Positions 34,201-49,061 are shown, numbered from the stretch's first letter. The stretch: 64,000 nucleotides of DNA from Datnioides undecimradiatus (GCA_008933995.1 WARS01000030.1:2001501-2065500); one strand, 5' to 3'. Translations and numbers: made by a program. The notes: generated by a model from the letters alone, not told the origin.

Positions 34201-37200
34201 TCAGATGACTGCAAACACTCTGAAGGCTTTTCCACCTGTTGGGTTCACGAGACTGGAAGAGAAAGAGATGTTGTACTGTACATATGCATGTTATCGGGGT
34301 AACTGAAGATAAGACCACAGACAATAACTCAAAAGCAATATTGTTCTAAAATCTGACATTCAGAAATTAGCACTGGTCCATTTTTTGTTCATGCATATTT
34401 AAGTTGTATAAGTATTTGAGATTTTTTAACCATACCTCTCTGAGGTGATGCCATTCTGGTAACTGCCACTGTACTGGTTCCTTTTGTCCACAGGCATCAC
34501 ATCGAGGTACCCTCCTGACTCGTTCTGGATCACTCCTGCATGAATGGCTGCTCGGCAGATACTGGATTTCTGGAAAAGTCATCAACACATAAACAGGTGA
34601 GTTGGTGTCACCATGATGTTACAAGATATCATTGATTTAATTTGATTCTGGTTATAGACTGCGACCAACATTTATTGATATCATCAATTGTCCCTCTACA
34701 TGTGGTGACATAGTAAACAGAGGAGATAGGTTAGAAGATGAGGCCTTTTTGAGAATGGGTTGCTATTAAATGTGTTTAAGTGCAGTGGCTGAATCTCAGA
34801 ACATAATTTTGCCCCTTTTCACAGGAGAAAATTTAAAATGTTGAAACTGAAAACTATAATGTGGGACTTAAACAAATCATTAAATGTTTGTTACATTAAG
34901 CCTACCACCACCAGATGAATCTCTCTGTATCCACAGTACAAAGAATATTTTAATGTGGTGTCTGGTGTGAAATAACTGTGATGGAGTTCTGGTAGTGATG
35001 CGATTTACACCAGCCAGCACTGAAAGGAGGACCAACTGTGGGCTACAACATTAAGGAGCAGGGAGAAGCCTGTGGTATCATGAGCATGTCGACAGTGTTT
35101 GTGTAATAACTCTCACTGTGATAGTGGCACTATCGCTTTAAAAGGCACCAATAATAAATAAAAATCTCAATAACGGCGATAAGATTTTTGTCAGCAGACA
35201 TTTCAACATATCATCACAGGAAATGTAACTAATATCGTTAATTAGGACTAGATTTCACTTGATTTTACTGTTAAAGTCTTGAGTAATGTGCATGTAAGCT
35301 CGCTGCTATAGAATCAAGACATCAGTAATGCTGTTGATTACATCTGTGCTTTGCTGACTACGATAAATCAAAAATGTGTGCAGTGAAAAAGGTTCAACCA
35401 TTTCCAACAGAATCAACAAAAGACATGGTCTATTTACGTTGCAAGAACTCACATCTGAGTAGTATTTTGTCCCAATGACTTGGGCTTGACTGTCACGCAG
35501 ACAGTTCCTGGGACAGTACAACCTGAAGAAAAAGCAAGAGCTCACTTTAGGTCAAAACTCTAGAAACACTGAATGTTCTTCCTGTCTCACAGGCAAAGCT
35601 ATCTGGAGACAGAAATACTTATCGACAGAAATCTTAGTTGGTTGAGGTAGAGTTGTGGGACAGTGAACAAACTCTAAATGGCAAAACTTTTTCAAGATAT
35701 AACTTCAGATATACATAAGGCAAACATAAAATGACGCTAAATGTTAATTTTACTCCTTGATAATGTTGAAAGGTTAGCAGAGTAGCATGGTAGCATGGTA
35801 TCCCAGTTTACTTAGGATGTAGGCTAGTGGTGCTACATTAGCATGAAATTAGAAGGTCATTTAAACCAAATATCTCTATGGCTTAGAATGACTGTGGCTC
35901 TGTGACTCTGCCCATTGTGCTTCAATTCACAGTTTTCAGTCTACATGTAGGTTTCAAGAAGACCAAACCCAAAGCAGTATGTTACCTCGGGCAGTGCCGT
36001 ACAGGTTTCTTGAAAGGGCAGAAAAGTGCCACTGTGGTGTCACACGTTACTGCCTTGACTGGGAGGAACAAAGAAAATGGAACAAAGGACAAAATGAACT
36101 TACAGTGTTTATGTGCACAGACATGCAACTGTATCATGAAGGCTTAAACCGACTGTTTGCTCTTACCAGGCACAGTCTCAACTTTGAAGGAATTTGCACT
36201 CCTATTTTTCCTGTGAATGTAAAGAAAAGTGCATGAAGTTATGGTCTGTCCTGCATATCTAGCATTAGTTGAACAGCCCCATAAAGAAATATATGTATCT
36301 ATAATGATTAATTAAAATACAGAAAACCTTCTATATAGACCACCTCTGTTCAACTTTGTCGTTCTTTTATTATAATATTCCTATTCATAGACTGATATGT
36401 AACATATACAGAGTCATAACCCTTGTACATGATGCACAATACTTTGTGAGTAAAGCTGATTTTTCTTCTATTTCTGTATTAAACTAAGAATCTTGATAAA
36501 AACTAAAAACAGAAAATTCATACCCAAATGATTGAATACCATTCTTGTATGACTTGGTAAACTGCTGTTTTCTGCCCAGTCGGGTCACGTCTAACCATCC
36601 TCCATCATTGTCTATAACGCCAGAGTGTAATCCGGCTCCGCACACACTGGATTGCTTTAGTTAAATACAAAAAAAAGACAGTTAATGTACAGCAATGGAT
36701 TTTCCCTGGAGACATCGATAAATTCAAAAAATTACCAGACGATCAAAGTGAAGATTAAAAGAAAAACACATTTCTAATTCTATTAGATTACCTGTTCAAC
36801 TAAATATACCAAAAAAACAAGAAAATCAACTTTGTTGTATTCTCATATCAAAATCTGATCACTTAACCTTAAAGCCAGCTTGAACCAACTGTTTTCAACT
36901 AAATACCATGGCATTCACCTTTAAATCTTCAGTGTATAGCAGCATAGATCTATGACTAAGTAGCTTGCAAGTCTTCAGGAGTTCATCACCTCAAACCCTG
37001 GTGGCAGTGGGGCAAACACCCAAACTGACATGTAACTCGCCCACTTTTCAATAGTCAAATCAAATTCAAATGTTATGCCCAGCCCGCTTGTCAGAGTCTT
37101 ATTACACATCATACCATACAATACAATGAATATATAACTAATATAGGTGATCATTTACCATGTCATAATATCCAGTTCCAACGACTTTTCCAGGCCTGTC

Positions 37201-40200
37201 AAGGCAGCCAGGTGGACACTCATATCTGAGGATATGAACAACAGGTAAGTGATCAACATCTTGGCACTGCTGCTTTGCGATTGACGTACTTACCTAATAT
37301 TGTCCTGATGTTTGTGTTTTGTTCTCTGAAAATTGTCTTCAATTGTCCTGTTAATTCTCACCTTTCTAATTAAGTGCATATATAATTTGAATAATAATTT
37401 CAATAATAATAAATTCCTCTGTTGTCACCATATCCTTGTGCATTTACCTGTTGCAGGATGTTCCCTTGCACTGATCTCTCAGCTTAGTCTCACAGTTGAC
37501 CTGTTGGCCTGAAATAGGAAACAAACAAGAGTTTTCACAATGTTGTATACTCTTAGAGCTGCACCATTCATAGAGATGGGGTATCATTATTATTATAAAT
37601 CCTTACACATCTGCTCTGTGTTGACCACCTGGTTTCCAGCTACGTTGTCATTGGGTGAGGGGTTTGGTGTCTGGGCCCTGGGTTGGGGATCTCTGTCCCT
37701 TACTGGTTCTGGCTCAGGTTCAATGTAGTTGGTCTCCTCAGTCTCAGGAGCTGGACGCCTGTCAACACCCCCATCTGAAACATGGACACCGGATTGTCAT
37801 TGCATTGTTTCATTCAATTATCCTTGTCTTTGTCATACTTGTATCTTTGAATATGACGATAATTTGTGGAAATGGTCAACTAGGAACAAAAAACAATAGT
37901 GAGGAGGAATATCCATGGTGTAGTAGAATTTTGTGGGCTGTGTTCTTTCAGTAAAACATAAAATCCTTTGACAATTTATAGAACAAAGGTATGGGAGGTG
38001 ATAAAACATGACAGAAAACCACAACTTCCCCCCCAAATCCACCTTTATAGCAGAGATTGTCCCTGCAGCCTCCAGCATAGCTAGCTGGGCAGGCAGAACA
38101 TGGAGCTCCATATTTGTATGGAGCATGACCCCACCAGTTGCCTCTGGAAGAAAAATAAATATAACAGGGATTTTGTCATAATCAGAAAAGGAAAAAGAAA
38201 ACCAAAATAGAAAAATACTGGTATTGGTACTGCATATCAAGATAATATGGTATATTCTTAATTAAGCAGCATTCTTAGGAGTAATACCTATAATACATAC
38301 ATATGCATATTCTACACCTGTAAACAGACAGTTGTGCTTTATGTATACGTTATTGGTATAGTTATATAGCTATTACCAACTAAAAACTATGATGTCATGA
38401 TCTCTGTTTCTCTGAGTTGCCTCACATGATATTGAAGCAAACAGAAACCTACGGTGGAGAGTAGTTGCAGACCAGGTAGACCGCTTTAGCCCAGATCATC
38501 CCCCACACGTTCATGTTGTAACACACGTTGATGGCACAGCCAATGCGATTGCTGGTTGCCCACACCAACTGATAATTGAAAAGTACAAACACACATAGAC
38601 TTAAAGAAAGCCATTCTGTTGTCTTTTAAAATGGTCTTTTACATTATTTTGTTGTATGCATCTCTCATCATAACAAATGTAATAATGTTAAACTTTTAGA
38701 ACTTGAAAGATGTGCCAAAAGTCAAACTGATCTGAGGAAGATCTCACATATTGTTAAAGCTCCCAAAGACCTTTAGTATATCCACAGGTGTTTTTACTCA
38801 CTGTAGTAATTTGGGTCCTATCTACACAGGCAAAATTTCATATTAGATCTTTTTCAAATATTAAAAGTCTTTACAGTATAACATTATTTTTTGTTAGTGC
38901 TGCTTTAAAACACCAACAAAAAAGACAAAAACACTGGGAACTAAAGATAGTGTTGCCCAAGACAACATCCTTACCTGAGTGTAGTGAGTACAGACAGGTC
39001 CTGAGCATCTGAATGGGCAGTGTGGGTTACACTCCTGGGCGTAGGGATAGCTGTAGTACCTCACCTCATCATACCAGGCCTGGACATGGTAGGTAGGGGG
39101 GCGGTCCCTAAGGTCATAGAAAAGATGTTATCCTGCATACTTGCTGACAATAACTATACTGAAGACATGTCAGAAAAGAGCTTTTGATACAAAAAGCACT
39201 TCCACTGAGGCTGTTAGGAAAACAATAGAAATCTCAATTGAACACTGAATGCAATGGTTGCATTCAGTTTACATTTAAGGTTTAGGAACAATTTCAACAA
39301 AAGGTAAGTTTGTTTGAGGTTAAAATGCATTTGGTGGATGATGCGCATTATAAGAAAAAGAGCTGTTGTACTTATCAAATAACGATTGGATGAAACATAA
39401 GTTAACTGCCACACATCTCTCCGTGTCATTGCACATACACACCTGCCCCAGTGCGCTCCAAGGTTTTGTCCTATTTGTGTCAACATGTGGCTCGGTCCAT
39501 GTTCCCATCGGCAGCTGTATGCCCAGTGTTCTGCGCTCCTTTCTAAGTCATAATCCCATACCTGGGGAGCGCGCGCGCACACACACATGCACACAAGTTC
39601 TTTGTTAAGAAGTTATTTGCCTCTGGAAAGATGAACTTTAGATGGTCATCTCAGAAGGTCAGCCAGGGTAAGTGGTTAATTTTTTTTCAGCTGGCAGCTG
39701 AAGCATTAGGGTTGGTCATATTAGTTTTCTCCTGGGCTTTGGGTTAAACTCAGTGAGTTTTATTTTTTCTTAGTCCAGAGCAGCTTTGCCACTGACAGAT
39801 GTTTGCAGACCTGAAACTCTGGATTACCCTCATCACAGAAGTAGGCTAAGTGGCCACTTACCGTAGCATTTTTCACATATTGGGCTCTTCGAGAGAACCA
39901 AACTACCACAAATTCCACTGAAACCAACCTGAAAGTAACCCTGCATGCTCAGGGCAAAGTGTACCTGCTCTTTGCTTTAAAGCCCAGTGTCTGTACGCAT
40001 GCCTGTCACAAATTTAACACAGTATGGTCAAAACTGGGCCTCTTCTATTGAACACACACATTCACTCTGTCACACAGAGACACGTACATGAGAGAACAGG
40101 GAAACAGAGAAGTATCACCACCACCACATCAACTTGCAGCTTGGTGCTACTTTTCAATGTGGTTGTTTCATAGCTTGTTTCCAGTAAGTTTTGGTCTCAT

Positions 40201-43200
40201 GAAACAAGCTGAGAAAGAAAAAATGCTGCCAAAAAAAATCTACCAAAACAGAAAAGCTCTGTTCACAGACTCGATGCCATCTTTACTGTAAAACATTGTT
40301 GAGTTAAACTCATCCAAATTCAAAATACCTGAAAACAATTCAAATTCACACACCTCTTGTTTAGAACAAAGCGGGAAAGCTGACAAGGGGTAGAGACCTG
40401 AGCACCTCTAATGTTGCTGCAAACCTGATTTGCTGATTGTTAATTGACTTTGTTGGAGAGGGGGAAGAATAGGTGCACTGTGCTCTGCTGTTGGCATGCT
40501 GTTTGGTTGAATTACGGCTATCACACATCAAAACTAATAGGATAATGCTAAAGCGTGGAGTTGTAACTGCTCTGACTGACCACCATAATGTGTTCCATAT
40601 GTTTGGTATGGCTAATACACTGTGCACACTGTTGCCCCACTCACTGTGCTGCTGCTTTCTGTTCAGGCCTGATTGGAGAAGGGATATTTTGACTCCTTTG
40701 ACTTCTTTGGCCATAATCCAGCTGAGACTGGGGCTTTCTGCCCTCACCTCCTGCAAGGTTCTCATGTGATACATTATTTTTCTATGATCCTTACATTATA
40801 TTGTAGTTGTTTTCTGACCATTCACGTGTTGGTGATGCTATCTTTATTCAAGTTAAAAGATTAAATGAAATTCTTTTACCATTAGCTATAGAAATCAGAG
40901 ACTGTGTTCACCAGAAAAGTTGGCCTTTTTGCAGGACACAAGTGTGACGTAATCTTTTACTGGATGTGCAAGAGGCTGCACTGGTGGGAGCATACTGCTG
41001 CAGGCCACCATCAACAGGTACGAGTTGAGTGAAGATCAGACATTGAAAACTGCACTGCTGTTTGTAATACTACAAGGATTATCAAGTGAAAGTTGTCATG
41101 GTGATACTTACTTCACTACAAATAATAGAATTACCCAGGGTAGTCTATTGTGCTGCAATACATTCTTGATTGCACCTTGCCAAAAATATATAGAGTTTGC
41201 TTTTGTGCTGCCTGGTCAGCATGTTTCTGCAGCAGGAATCTGGAGGAGCAACCCCTCTGCGTAAAACACATCGGTATCATGTACATAAATGAAGTTTTAT
41301 ATAATGCAACCTTAAGAATGGTGGATTATCAAATGTGTGTGACTCGGCTGCTGGATGCTGCAGTTCATCTTCTGTCTTGTTCCACAGGCCAATGTCTTTT
41401 GACTATGAGGCCAATCCATGTTGGACAATCCAAAACTTGTCTACAGACGTAGATACTCAACATACTCCTTTCTTATCACCTTTTCCAAATGAGGAGAGAA
41501 TCTATACAGGAAACAAACCTCTCTTAAGTTAGATTTTCATTCTTGACACAACTACTTTCATAAATTCAGTGGATGAAACTGTGCATCATTATCCCCACTT
41601 TCATGTCTTGCTGCTCTATAATGGCAGAGTTTTCATGCTACTTCTGACTGCATCAGATCGAGAAAAACACTTTTAGAAATCTTTGGACAATATCTTGTAA
41701 AGCTTCATTTGTTTGAAACATACTAAACTCTTCTGAGGCAGTACCATCTACCTGCATAGCCCATGTGTCACTGCTTTCACAGGTAACAATGAAATCCGAG
41801 CTCAGTACGAAGCTTTCACTGTAAACAATCTACAGTGGATACTAATGATCTCTGCCAGTTCATTATCCTCTCCATGCTCTTATTATTCTTCACCCTCAAT
41901 TATCCAGCAGAGAGGAAGATGGACTGCCTGCCAGCCTTTGGAGAAAGGTCACGGTAACAACTACCAATCTCCTTTCGCATTCCAAAGAGCATTAATATCC
42001 CAAAATACAGAGCTGTTTTCAGCCATCTGCCGGGACCACCTCTGCTACAGAGCACTCTTACAGCAGCAGATTTAGGGTGAATGCTCAAGGTAGCTCTTTG
42101 CAAAAAAAAGAACACTGAAGAAGAAAACAAGAGGCCTTCCTTTTGCTTTTGGAATTTAAAGTATGCAAAATGGTCCACGTAAATGGCATGTAATTCAACC
42201 TGTAGTGTAGAAAGTGGTTGTGATTATGGGCACCTTTAAAGAGGTCTCTATTTCCCAGGAAACTCTGCTTGGGCAAGAAGTGACGTGCTTCAGATTAACA
42301 GACGCAACAGTGCCTTCGAGGCATTTGCTGAATGGATTTTGGACGAATTTAAGGAGTCAAAGCTGCAATGAAAATGCAGTCCTGGCCTCTAAATCTTGCA
42401 ATCTGAAAACCAAATACTTGGCCCTCCTCAGTCTCTGGCCTTACCACAAAATTATCATCAGTAATAGTATCCCTTGCAAAAGAAACACTGGATTAGTGTA
42501 CGTAACATACATTTACACTACCATGCCTCGCGCTTAAAACAGCAAAGCTTGATATGTTTGAAACAGATTCACCACTGTGGCACCCAAAATGAGATGCATG
42601 GAGGATCAAATAAAAGATAACATGGGCCTTGGCTAGAGTTTGGGTGAGCTGCGATGGATGGGGAGAGAGGGAAAGTGGAGGAGGGTGAAGAAAAGCCAGA
42701 GGGAAAGCCTGTGAGGCCGAAGATCAAGAAAGCAAAAGAGCAGGGCAGGGAGAAAGAAAGTCAGCAGGAGGAGAAATGGAGTGATAGAATAAGGAGAGGC
42801 AGGGAAGGAAGAGGGGGAGGGAGGGCAGGATGGTTGAGGTGGAGGACAACACTGCGGGGGTGAAAGCTGGATACGGGCCAGGGTCAGTGAGGGCGGGCGA
42901 GCAGGAGGAGCTAGAGCTAGCCAGATGGTGGCTTTGACTTGCAGATCTTGTTCTCTCTGTCTTGACTTCCCTACTATACTGTGTTCAGCTGACAGAGCTG
43001 CACCGGCAGAGGCAGAAATGTTCTTGAAAACTTGTGACTTTATATTAATCTTGGCACAGTTGTGACTCTAATCTTCTGTACAAACTGTGTCCGCTATTCC
43101 TAAATGGAGTCCGGTAAGAAGGATGCAAGAGCTTTGAGTTATAACTGTTGTGAGGAAGCATACCAAGTTATATCGCACAATGACTGATGGGACTAGATTA

Positions 43201-43270
43201 TCTGGAGGATTACCTCCATCAGGCATGTCTGTGATGTGTCCCACCATCATACCGTTTTGCATTTACTTGC

Positions 43271-43302
<32 letters not shown>

Positions 43303-44500
43303 CTTTATTAATCCCAAACTGGGAAATTTCCACTAATGTCTATACAACAAGTTGCTGACTTATTCCCTGATGTTTGTGCTCGTACTGTAAGGAGGGTACA
43401 TAGGTATACTGTTTTTGTTGTCTTTTTTTACAATCAGGAGTCTGAACATGGTATGTTATTGTGTAAATTGAGCAGAGGTGTGCAACTAGAAAGCTTCCGA
43501 TGCTCATTTGTGCATCTTCACCAGAGCTAACCTCAAAAGCTATGTCAAAACCCAAGCTTCATGCTGCAGGTCATCACTGAATACCATGGAAATTGGTCTG
43601 TCAGGTCAGGAGGGTGCCTTGGTCGTTTTCTCCAGCAAACTGAAATGTTATTCCTGGTTGTGCCGATTTTTCTCCCTCATGTGCCTCAGAACAGTGCCAT
43701 AGAGGTTTCCTCTGTGTGACAACCCCAAAAATCCAATAATAAATCCATGAAAATGGAGTTTTTAACTGCTTTGCACCAGAAGGTGTTGTAACTTCACTGC
43801 TGAGCCACTAAGTCAAATTGGTTTCAAACCCTGGTGCACCTCCTGGAGAACTGGGATTGGTCTTGCTTGGGTCACAGGAGCTTCACCCTCTAGACCTCTG
43901 TCCATGTCCCATCCAAAGCAGAGGTCAGCAATGACTTATTTTACCTTATGTACGAAAGTTAAGTTCAATTACATACTTCACCTATGTCCTGTACGTAATT
44001 TACTTATTTTAAACCAAATTGTCCCTTAAATCTAACCAAGCTGTTCTGCTTACTTTGTGTGTATGTTTAAGAAGCCCAGGGGGCATGACAAAGCATCTGT
44101 ATTTGATGGCCTAAGAATGAGGTTGGCTGGCATGAGGTTGGCAGGTTGATATGATGGGACCTGATGACCTGATGTAACATCAGTTGAACAGTCCATGGTG
44201 TACACTGCAGACAGCTGTATCCCTGGCACTTACCATGTATTCCATGTTGGAGGCTGGAGGGTAGACCTGACCCCGCAGCTTATTGTGCAGGTCCAGGATG
44301 AGGTGCATGTCTCCCTCACTGATGGCCCTCTTCCCTCTTGATCTGGCCCTCCACCACTCATCTTCCTTATCCCTGTACTTGTCTAGCATGGACTCAAATT
44401 GTGTGGAGTTGGTGAGGACCATGGCCAGGGCAGTCTGGGTCAAGCACAGGAACAAGCTTGCTACTCTAACCCAGCTTGGGAAAGGAGGAGACCTCTTCAT
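34201..44500 (-). CDS. crispld1: Cysteine-rich secretory protein LCCL domain-containing 1
   Basis: Secreted CAP-superfamily glycoprotein. Fourteen coding exons, all with GT/AG borders and matching phases, give 511 aa: 44234-44500, 39443-39561, 38975-39107, 38453-38568, 38043-38143, 37607-37774, 37448-37508, 37159-37225, 36524-36654, 36167-36210, 35986-36058, 35453-35522, 34436-34569 and 34201-34252. A signal peptide (residues 1-26) precedes a basic RGKR site. The CAP domain (about 65-210) shows [39 protein letters not shown] and [16 protein letters not shown] Cys-rich segment ([15 protein letters not shown]) and a Pro/Glu-rich hinge follow. Two LCCL domains (about 303-408 and 408-511) show [17 protein letters not shown] and [15 protein letters not shown], and the protein ends [11 protein letters not shown]. 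The long WW-containing N-terminus ([15 protein letters not shown]) favours CRISPLD1 over CRISPLD2. The 1a/1b teleost duplicate is not resolved. Confidence 0.95.
39595..44233 (-). other. crispld1 intron 1 (about 4.7 kb)
   Basis: The intron lies between the signal-peptide exon and the first CAP exon. It contains a purine-rich tract (42650-42860) whose open frame is compositional only, and a GATA microsatellite with a retroposon-like tail (43272-43331). No other gene is seen. Confidence 0.7.
43272..43331 (+). repeat. (GATA)n microsatellite with ACTTTATTAATCCC retroposon tail
   Basis: About eight TAGA/GATA units run directly into ACTTTATTAATCCCAAACTG, the shared tail of a dispersed fish retroposon. 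The tail plus simple repeat suggests the 3' end of a truncated insertion; the family is not named with confidence. Confidence 0.6.
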
Positions 44501-45527
44501 GATGGAGATAATACTGCTGCTGAATGACCAATACTTTTTGTTGCCTGCAAAACATAGAGTGCAGGTGTCAGTAGAATAGAATGATTTTAAATATCGTCTT
44601 TATTCATTCAGACTATTTATTGGCTGCACAGGAGAACAAAGTTTCCATGCAGCTGTTTTATATGTGATGTTGCACCAATGCACAGCTCATTATAAGCTCA
44701 TTAAAAGCTCAGGCGCTTTTTAAATCAAAGAAAAGAATGCCCATGCAAAACATAAGCGTTTGCATCAGACATGCATTTTAAATATCTTATTTAGCTTGCA
44801 GCATCTTTCTAAAGGAGCCCAAAGACACCCTGAATCTCTCCTCTGTCTCTTTTTAATAATGGTGTAATTATAAGTGGGACTTCACATCGGGGCTGAAACA
44901 GCTTTCAGCAGGCCGGGTGCATCTGCAGGTCACTGCATCCCTACACAGTGGGACCAGTGTAAACTGACTTTTCACACCTTACGCTGCAGAGCATGAAATT
45001 TAGTGCACATGCGTGAGGGACTGTACTTTATGTGCTATCATGCACTGCAGGCAGACTTTAGGATGTAGATCAGATGATACCAAAGATACAGTTTTTCTTT
45101 TTTTCTCTTTTAATGATACTTTCAATAACTACAATAATTCGTTTTCACGCAAAAAACAGTTTCCACAACTACCTCAATAGAGAATATGATTCTAGTGTTA
45201 CCCTAGGAATACAAGCAGTAAAAAGTGAAATATGGACACTGTAAATTAACCTGTAACAACACCCAAACATACACACACACTAATGTTATAGTATTTTTAT
45301 CAGGTAAGAATGTATTGCGCTGTTTTACCTTTGATTCCGCTAAACTGCTCAAATATCTCCCAGGTGCAATATTCCAGATGCCAGGAGATTATTGCAGAGT
45401 TACAGTTTTCCAATCCAGGAAGCCTTTAATCCCATCCATCACCCGAAATAAGTGCGGGCAGTCAGCTCACTTTCGAACTTTTACATCCAAGCCGAGAGAC
45501 AGGGAGCTCAGAAATGTCTATAGGTAC

Positions 45528-45600
45528 CTGTTGAATTCCTCAGGTCGCTCAGCGCGCTACTGGCTGCAAGGCACCGCGGCTCATTTTGCGCTTATATGCC
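45528..45600 (-). promoter_or_regulatory. Candidate crispld1 promoter and non-coding first exon
   Basis: The minus strand has GCATATAAGCGC near 45591-45600 in a CpG-containing context. About 65 bases downstream is a consensus-like donor, CAACAG/GTACCT, at 45528. The coding exon begins after an acceptor (TTTTGCAG) about 45 bases before the ATG, so a non-coding exon upstream is required. This is the best local candidate, inferred from signals only. Confidence 0.35.
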
Positions 45601-45659
45601 AAATTTGCGTTTAGCAACGCGCAACGCAGAGGACCACGCCTCCACAAAAGCTCTCGCTC

Positions 45660-48600
45660 CCCCTTTACTGCACCCCCATTAACACACACGCAGACACAGA
45701 AGTCGGCAGGGATCTATTGCGACTGTTTTTTTTAAATTTAATTAAACTAATTTGTTTATTTTGTTTGGCGAGATGACACGGTTAAAACTGGTCACTGGTT
45801 TAAATAGCATATAGGAAACTATGAAGCCATATAAACCCCCATAATGACTTAATTAACCAATCTCATACTGTGTCACTTGTGTAGTCATGCTCTAATAGTA
45901 TCACTTGATGTTTTCCATGGGGACAGTCATATCTGCACAGTGTCCTGTAGTAAATGCCGCTATTTTCTACTATAACCAGGTGCTATAAAATATAACATCA
46001 TTTGCATTCTATGAACAGATGCATCAAGCATCCCATCCGGGAGCTGAACTTCTCTGAGATCACATCAGGTTTTTTGTGTGAGTGGCAGCAGCAGTTTTCC
46101 CCTGTGACACGACCACAAAGCACTGATTCATCTGCCTTTACATACACAGAAGGGTTGTGAAGTTTGTATGTGCTCTGCTGTTCCCTCTTCTCTGACTGTC
46201 CATTAGCACTAAGGAGACTTTTTTTGAAAGTGTCATTGAGGAAACTACAAACGTAAAACAAAGTATCAAAAATAATGAAAAGTATAAGCTAACTAAGGCG
46301 CAGGACTGAAGTGACATTTGCAGACAGTGTGATCACATTTATGGTGCCCTACAACATAGATATGAGGTAAAGTGAGACCACAGGACCAGGGTTAATGTAT
46401 CATTTTTGCTTGAGAAAAGCCCAGCTGCATTTTAACATTATAGTTGTTTTATACAGCATGTTTGGTTTTTGCAAACTTTTTGATTCCACTAAAATACAGC
46501 CTATGTTGAAACTTATAAATGATTATCAGTGATCCCTGTGTGCGCTTCCATGTCAGATTTACTATTTTCAACAGAACTAACGAGGGAACCGTGTCATGCA
46601 TTTGTTCTCTGCTGCAGTCATCTGCTGCCCTCTTTTGGATGAAAATGAGCCTTTCAGTCAAAATCAACTTGAGTCTGATTCATAGGATGTTTCAACTGGT
46701 TTAGATGTTGCTCTGCTGTGGCAATAGAGCCAAGAACTCCTCATGAGGCTGCTGCACAAATACTGTACATCACATATACTGTAATAGATAGTCAACAAGT
46801 GAAAGACCTCATAAGGATCATGTCTAAATCACCTGCCATATAAATGACAAAGAAAATAAACATGATGTAGGAAATAAAGTAATAAAATGTTCTGTTAAGT
46901 TGTGCATATCAATATGCTTTGGCAATACAAGGAATAGCTCAAAAATTAGTGCAGACACAGTTAGTGATCCCAGAAACGACACAGACTTTGGTGTCTGCAT
47001 GAATTCTGTTGGCAAGTATATGTAAAGTCGGGGAACATGCTGTGTCCTGCTGAGGATGCAGCCTTAATGCTGATGAGTGCTACTACCAAGTCTTCTTTTG
47101 GTCATTGAGCTGTCCATCCACTCTTTTGTTTGGCATAAGACACTGTCACTGTCACTTCTGTCATTGTTAGCTGAAAATAGGCTACAGTATGTTAAAATGA
47201 CATGGGCCATATAATGCCTCCTTAGGACAAAAAAATATCATAAACAAAATGATATTGCAAAAAAAAAGTTTTAGGTTTAATAAACATCTCAGTTCCAAAA
47301 AATGTGAATTTTCTGGCTATTTTTTTGATGTGCCAGGCTTTACAGGGTTAAAAAAAAAAAAAGACATTTCTTGAGATCCCAGGCTACTCATTCAGGGTGA
47401 TAGCCTCAGATGCTCAGGTGTAACAATGTTAACAGTGACTTGGCACAGGAAAAACACCAAATAATTTTGTAATTAACAACTGACATTATTAAATATAGAC
47501 AATATGCCAGCATCATCAGTAGGGTATGTAATTGCTACAACACATTCTGCACAAATAACAGAATCTGTAGGCAAAAGCGCAAGAATTTGGTACTGAAGGT
47601 GCTTTGGTTTCTCAGTCACATCATAGGTGACATAGCTTGCATGCAGGTAAAGAGCCCATGCATGTGCAGCGCAAAATAGGTGGAATGCATTGGCAGAAAT
47701 GCAATCTGGAAAGCCCACACAGTTCAGCACTTTTATTAATAACAAAATGTTGCTGCACAAAGCTTATCTGGAGGGCGAAGCAGGCAAGGGTCAAAACCTG
47801 ATGAAAAATCAAATGAAGGTAAACAAATCAAAGCGGGAGTGGGCAAAACCCAAAGAGCATGAAAACCAGGCAAAAATCCAAAAAACATAATACACAGACA
47901 AACTGTGTGACAATTGTGAGACATAAACATACAGATGATACAGGGTTAATGAAAGGACAGCTCCAACCATTGCCTTCTCTCTCTCAGCGACAGTGACACA
48001 TTAGTACACACAGTAACACATTCAGCTGAAAAGTCAGTCACACTGGACAGCAGTAGAGGAAGTTGTACCACCTTCTGCTTCTAAGGGTGTTGGAGCAGCC
48101 GACAGAGTGGAGCCCTGCTTCCCTGCTTCATGCTGTCTGGTGTCAAGCTGACCTCTGTTTCTATAAAAGCTTCCATCTGCATTCAGTCTTCTCATTTGTT
48201 CTGAATCATCTCAGACATTTCCAGTACTTTACTTAAGTAAATCCATTTCACGCTGCTCCTCTACTGCATTTTCTGATACAGCACATTACATTACATTCAC
48301 TCTGCAAGAGCAGAATTTCAAATATACATGAAGCTCACATTTTAAAATATGTTGCATTACTATGCACTAAACTATTAACCAGGATATAAAGTTATTACAT
48401 TTAAAATGATAAGATGCACACATATAATAAATAATAATACTGACTGGTGCAACAGAGATTTTAAAATTTTCTTTCAGTGCATTTTGACTTGATTTTCACA
48501 GGTGAAAATAATGGTCTGAATCAAATGAATGATGAAAATCCATTGTGCATTGACCCTAAACTTTAAAAATGACTCAAAAAAGAACAAAAACCATTAAATA

Positions 48601-49061
48601 AATGAATTAAAATGCATTGCAATTTCCAAAATCTCACATTTTTAATGAATTGCAGCTCTGATAATGATGCAGATCGTGTTGCTCCCTGAAGGTTGTAACA
48701 CACACACAGGCACAATCTCGAACACACACACACACACAGGGCAGTTGTCAGTCCCCTCGGCCCACTTTAAACGGCTGCAGCTTTGTCAATGACCGTATAT
48801 CTTCTGAGAGGATTAATGCAGCCTAAAGGTGGAGCAAAAATTGTGAAGGTTTGTGGTGGATGGGGGTGTAATCCTTTGAGCCGTCGGGGGAGACAGAGAG
48901 ACAGGGATGGAAATGTCGAAGTCTTTGCTGTGGGATTTGGCGCGTGTTGTCAGGAGCTGATGGGCTGAAGAACAGTTTCTTTCTCCCTATAATGGGATGT
49001 TCATTTTAAACAATTTGATGGCAATATTTGAGACGGAACTCCTCGTCCTCTGGGAACAGAA
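45660..49061. other. Intergenic region between crispld1 and neto1 (divergent)
   Basis: The two genes diverge from this 3.4-kb gap, which probably holds both promoters and the neto1 5' leader. A degenerate AAGTACTTAAGTA-rich MITE lies near 48220-48460, and (CA)n tracts near 48700-48740. Open frames here (for example 47690-47890 and 48783-48968) look compositional. Confidence 0.5.

Noticed and set aside
42654-42863. Lys/Glu/Arg-rich 69-codon frame in crispld1 intron 1
   Set aside because: A purine-rich tract gives this composition by itself; no homologue pattern or splice context is present.
45225-45614. 129-codon plus-strand frame upstream of crispld1
   Set aside because: It overlaps the likely crispld1 promoter/leader on the other strand and shows no protein-like pattern.
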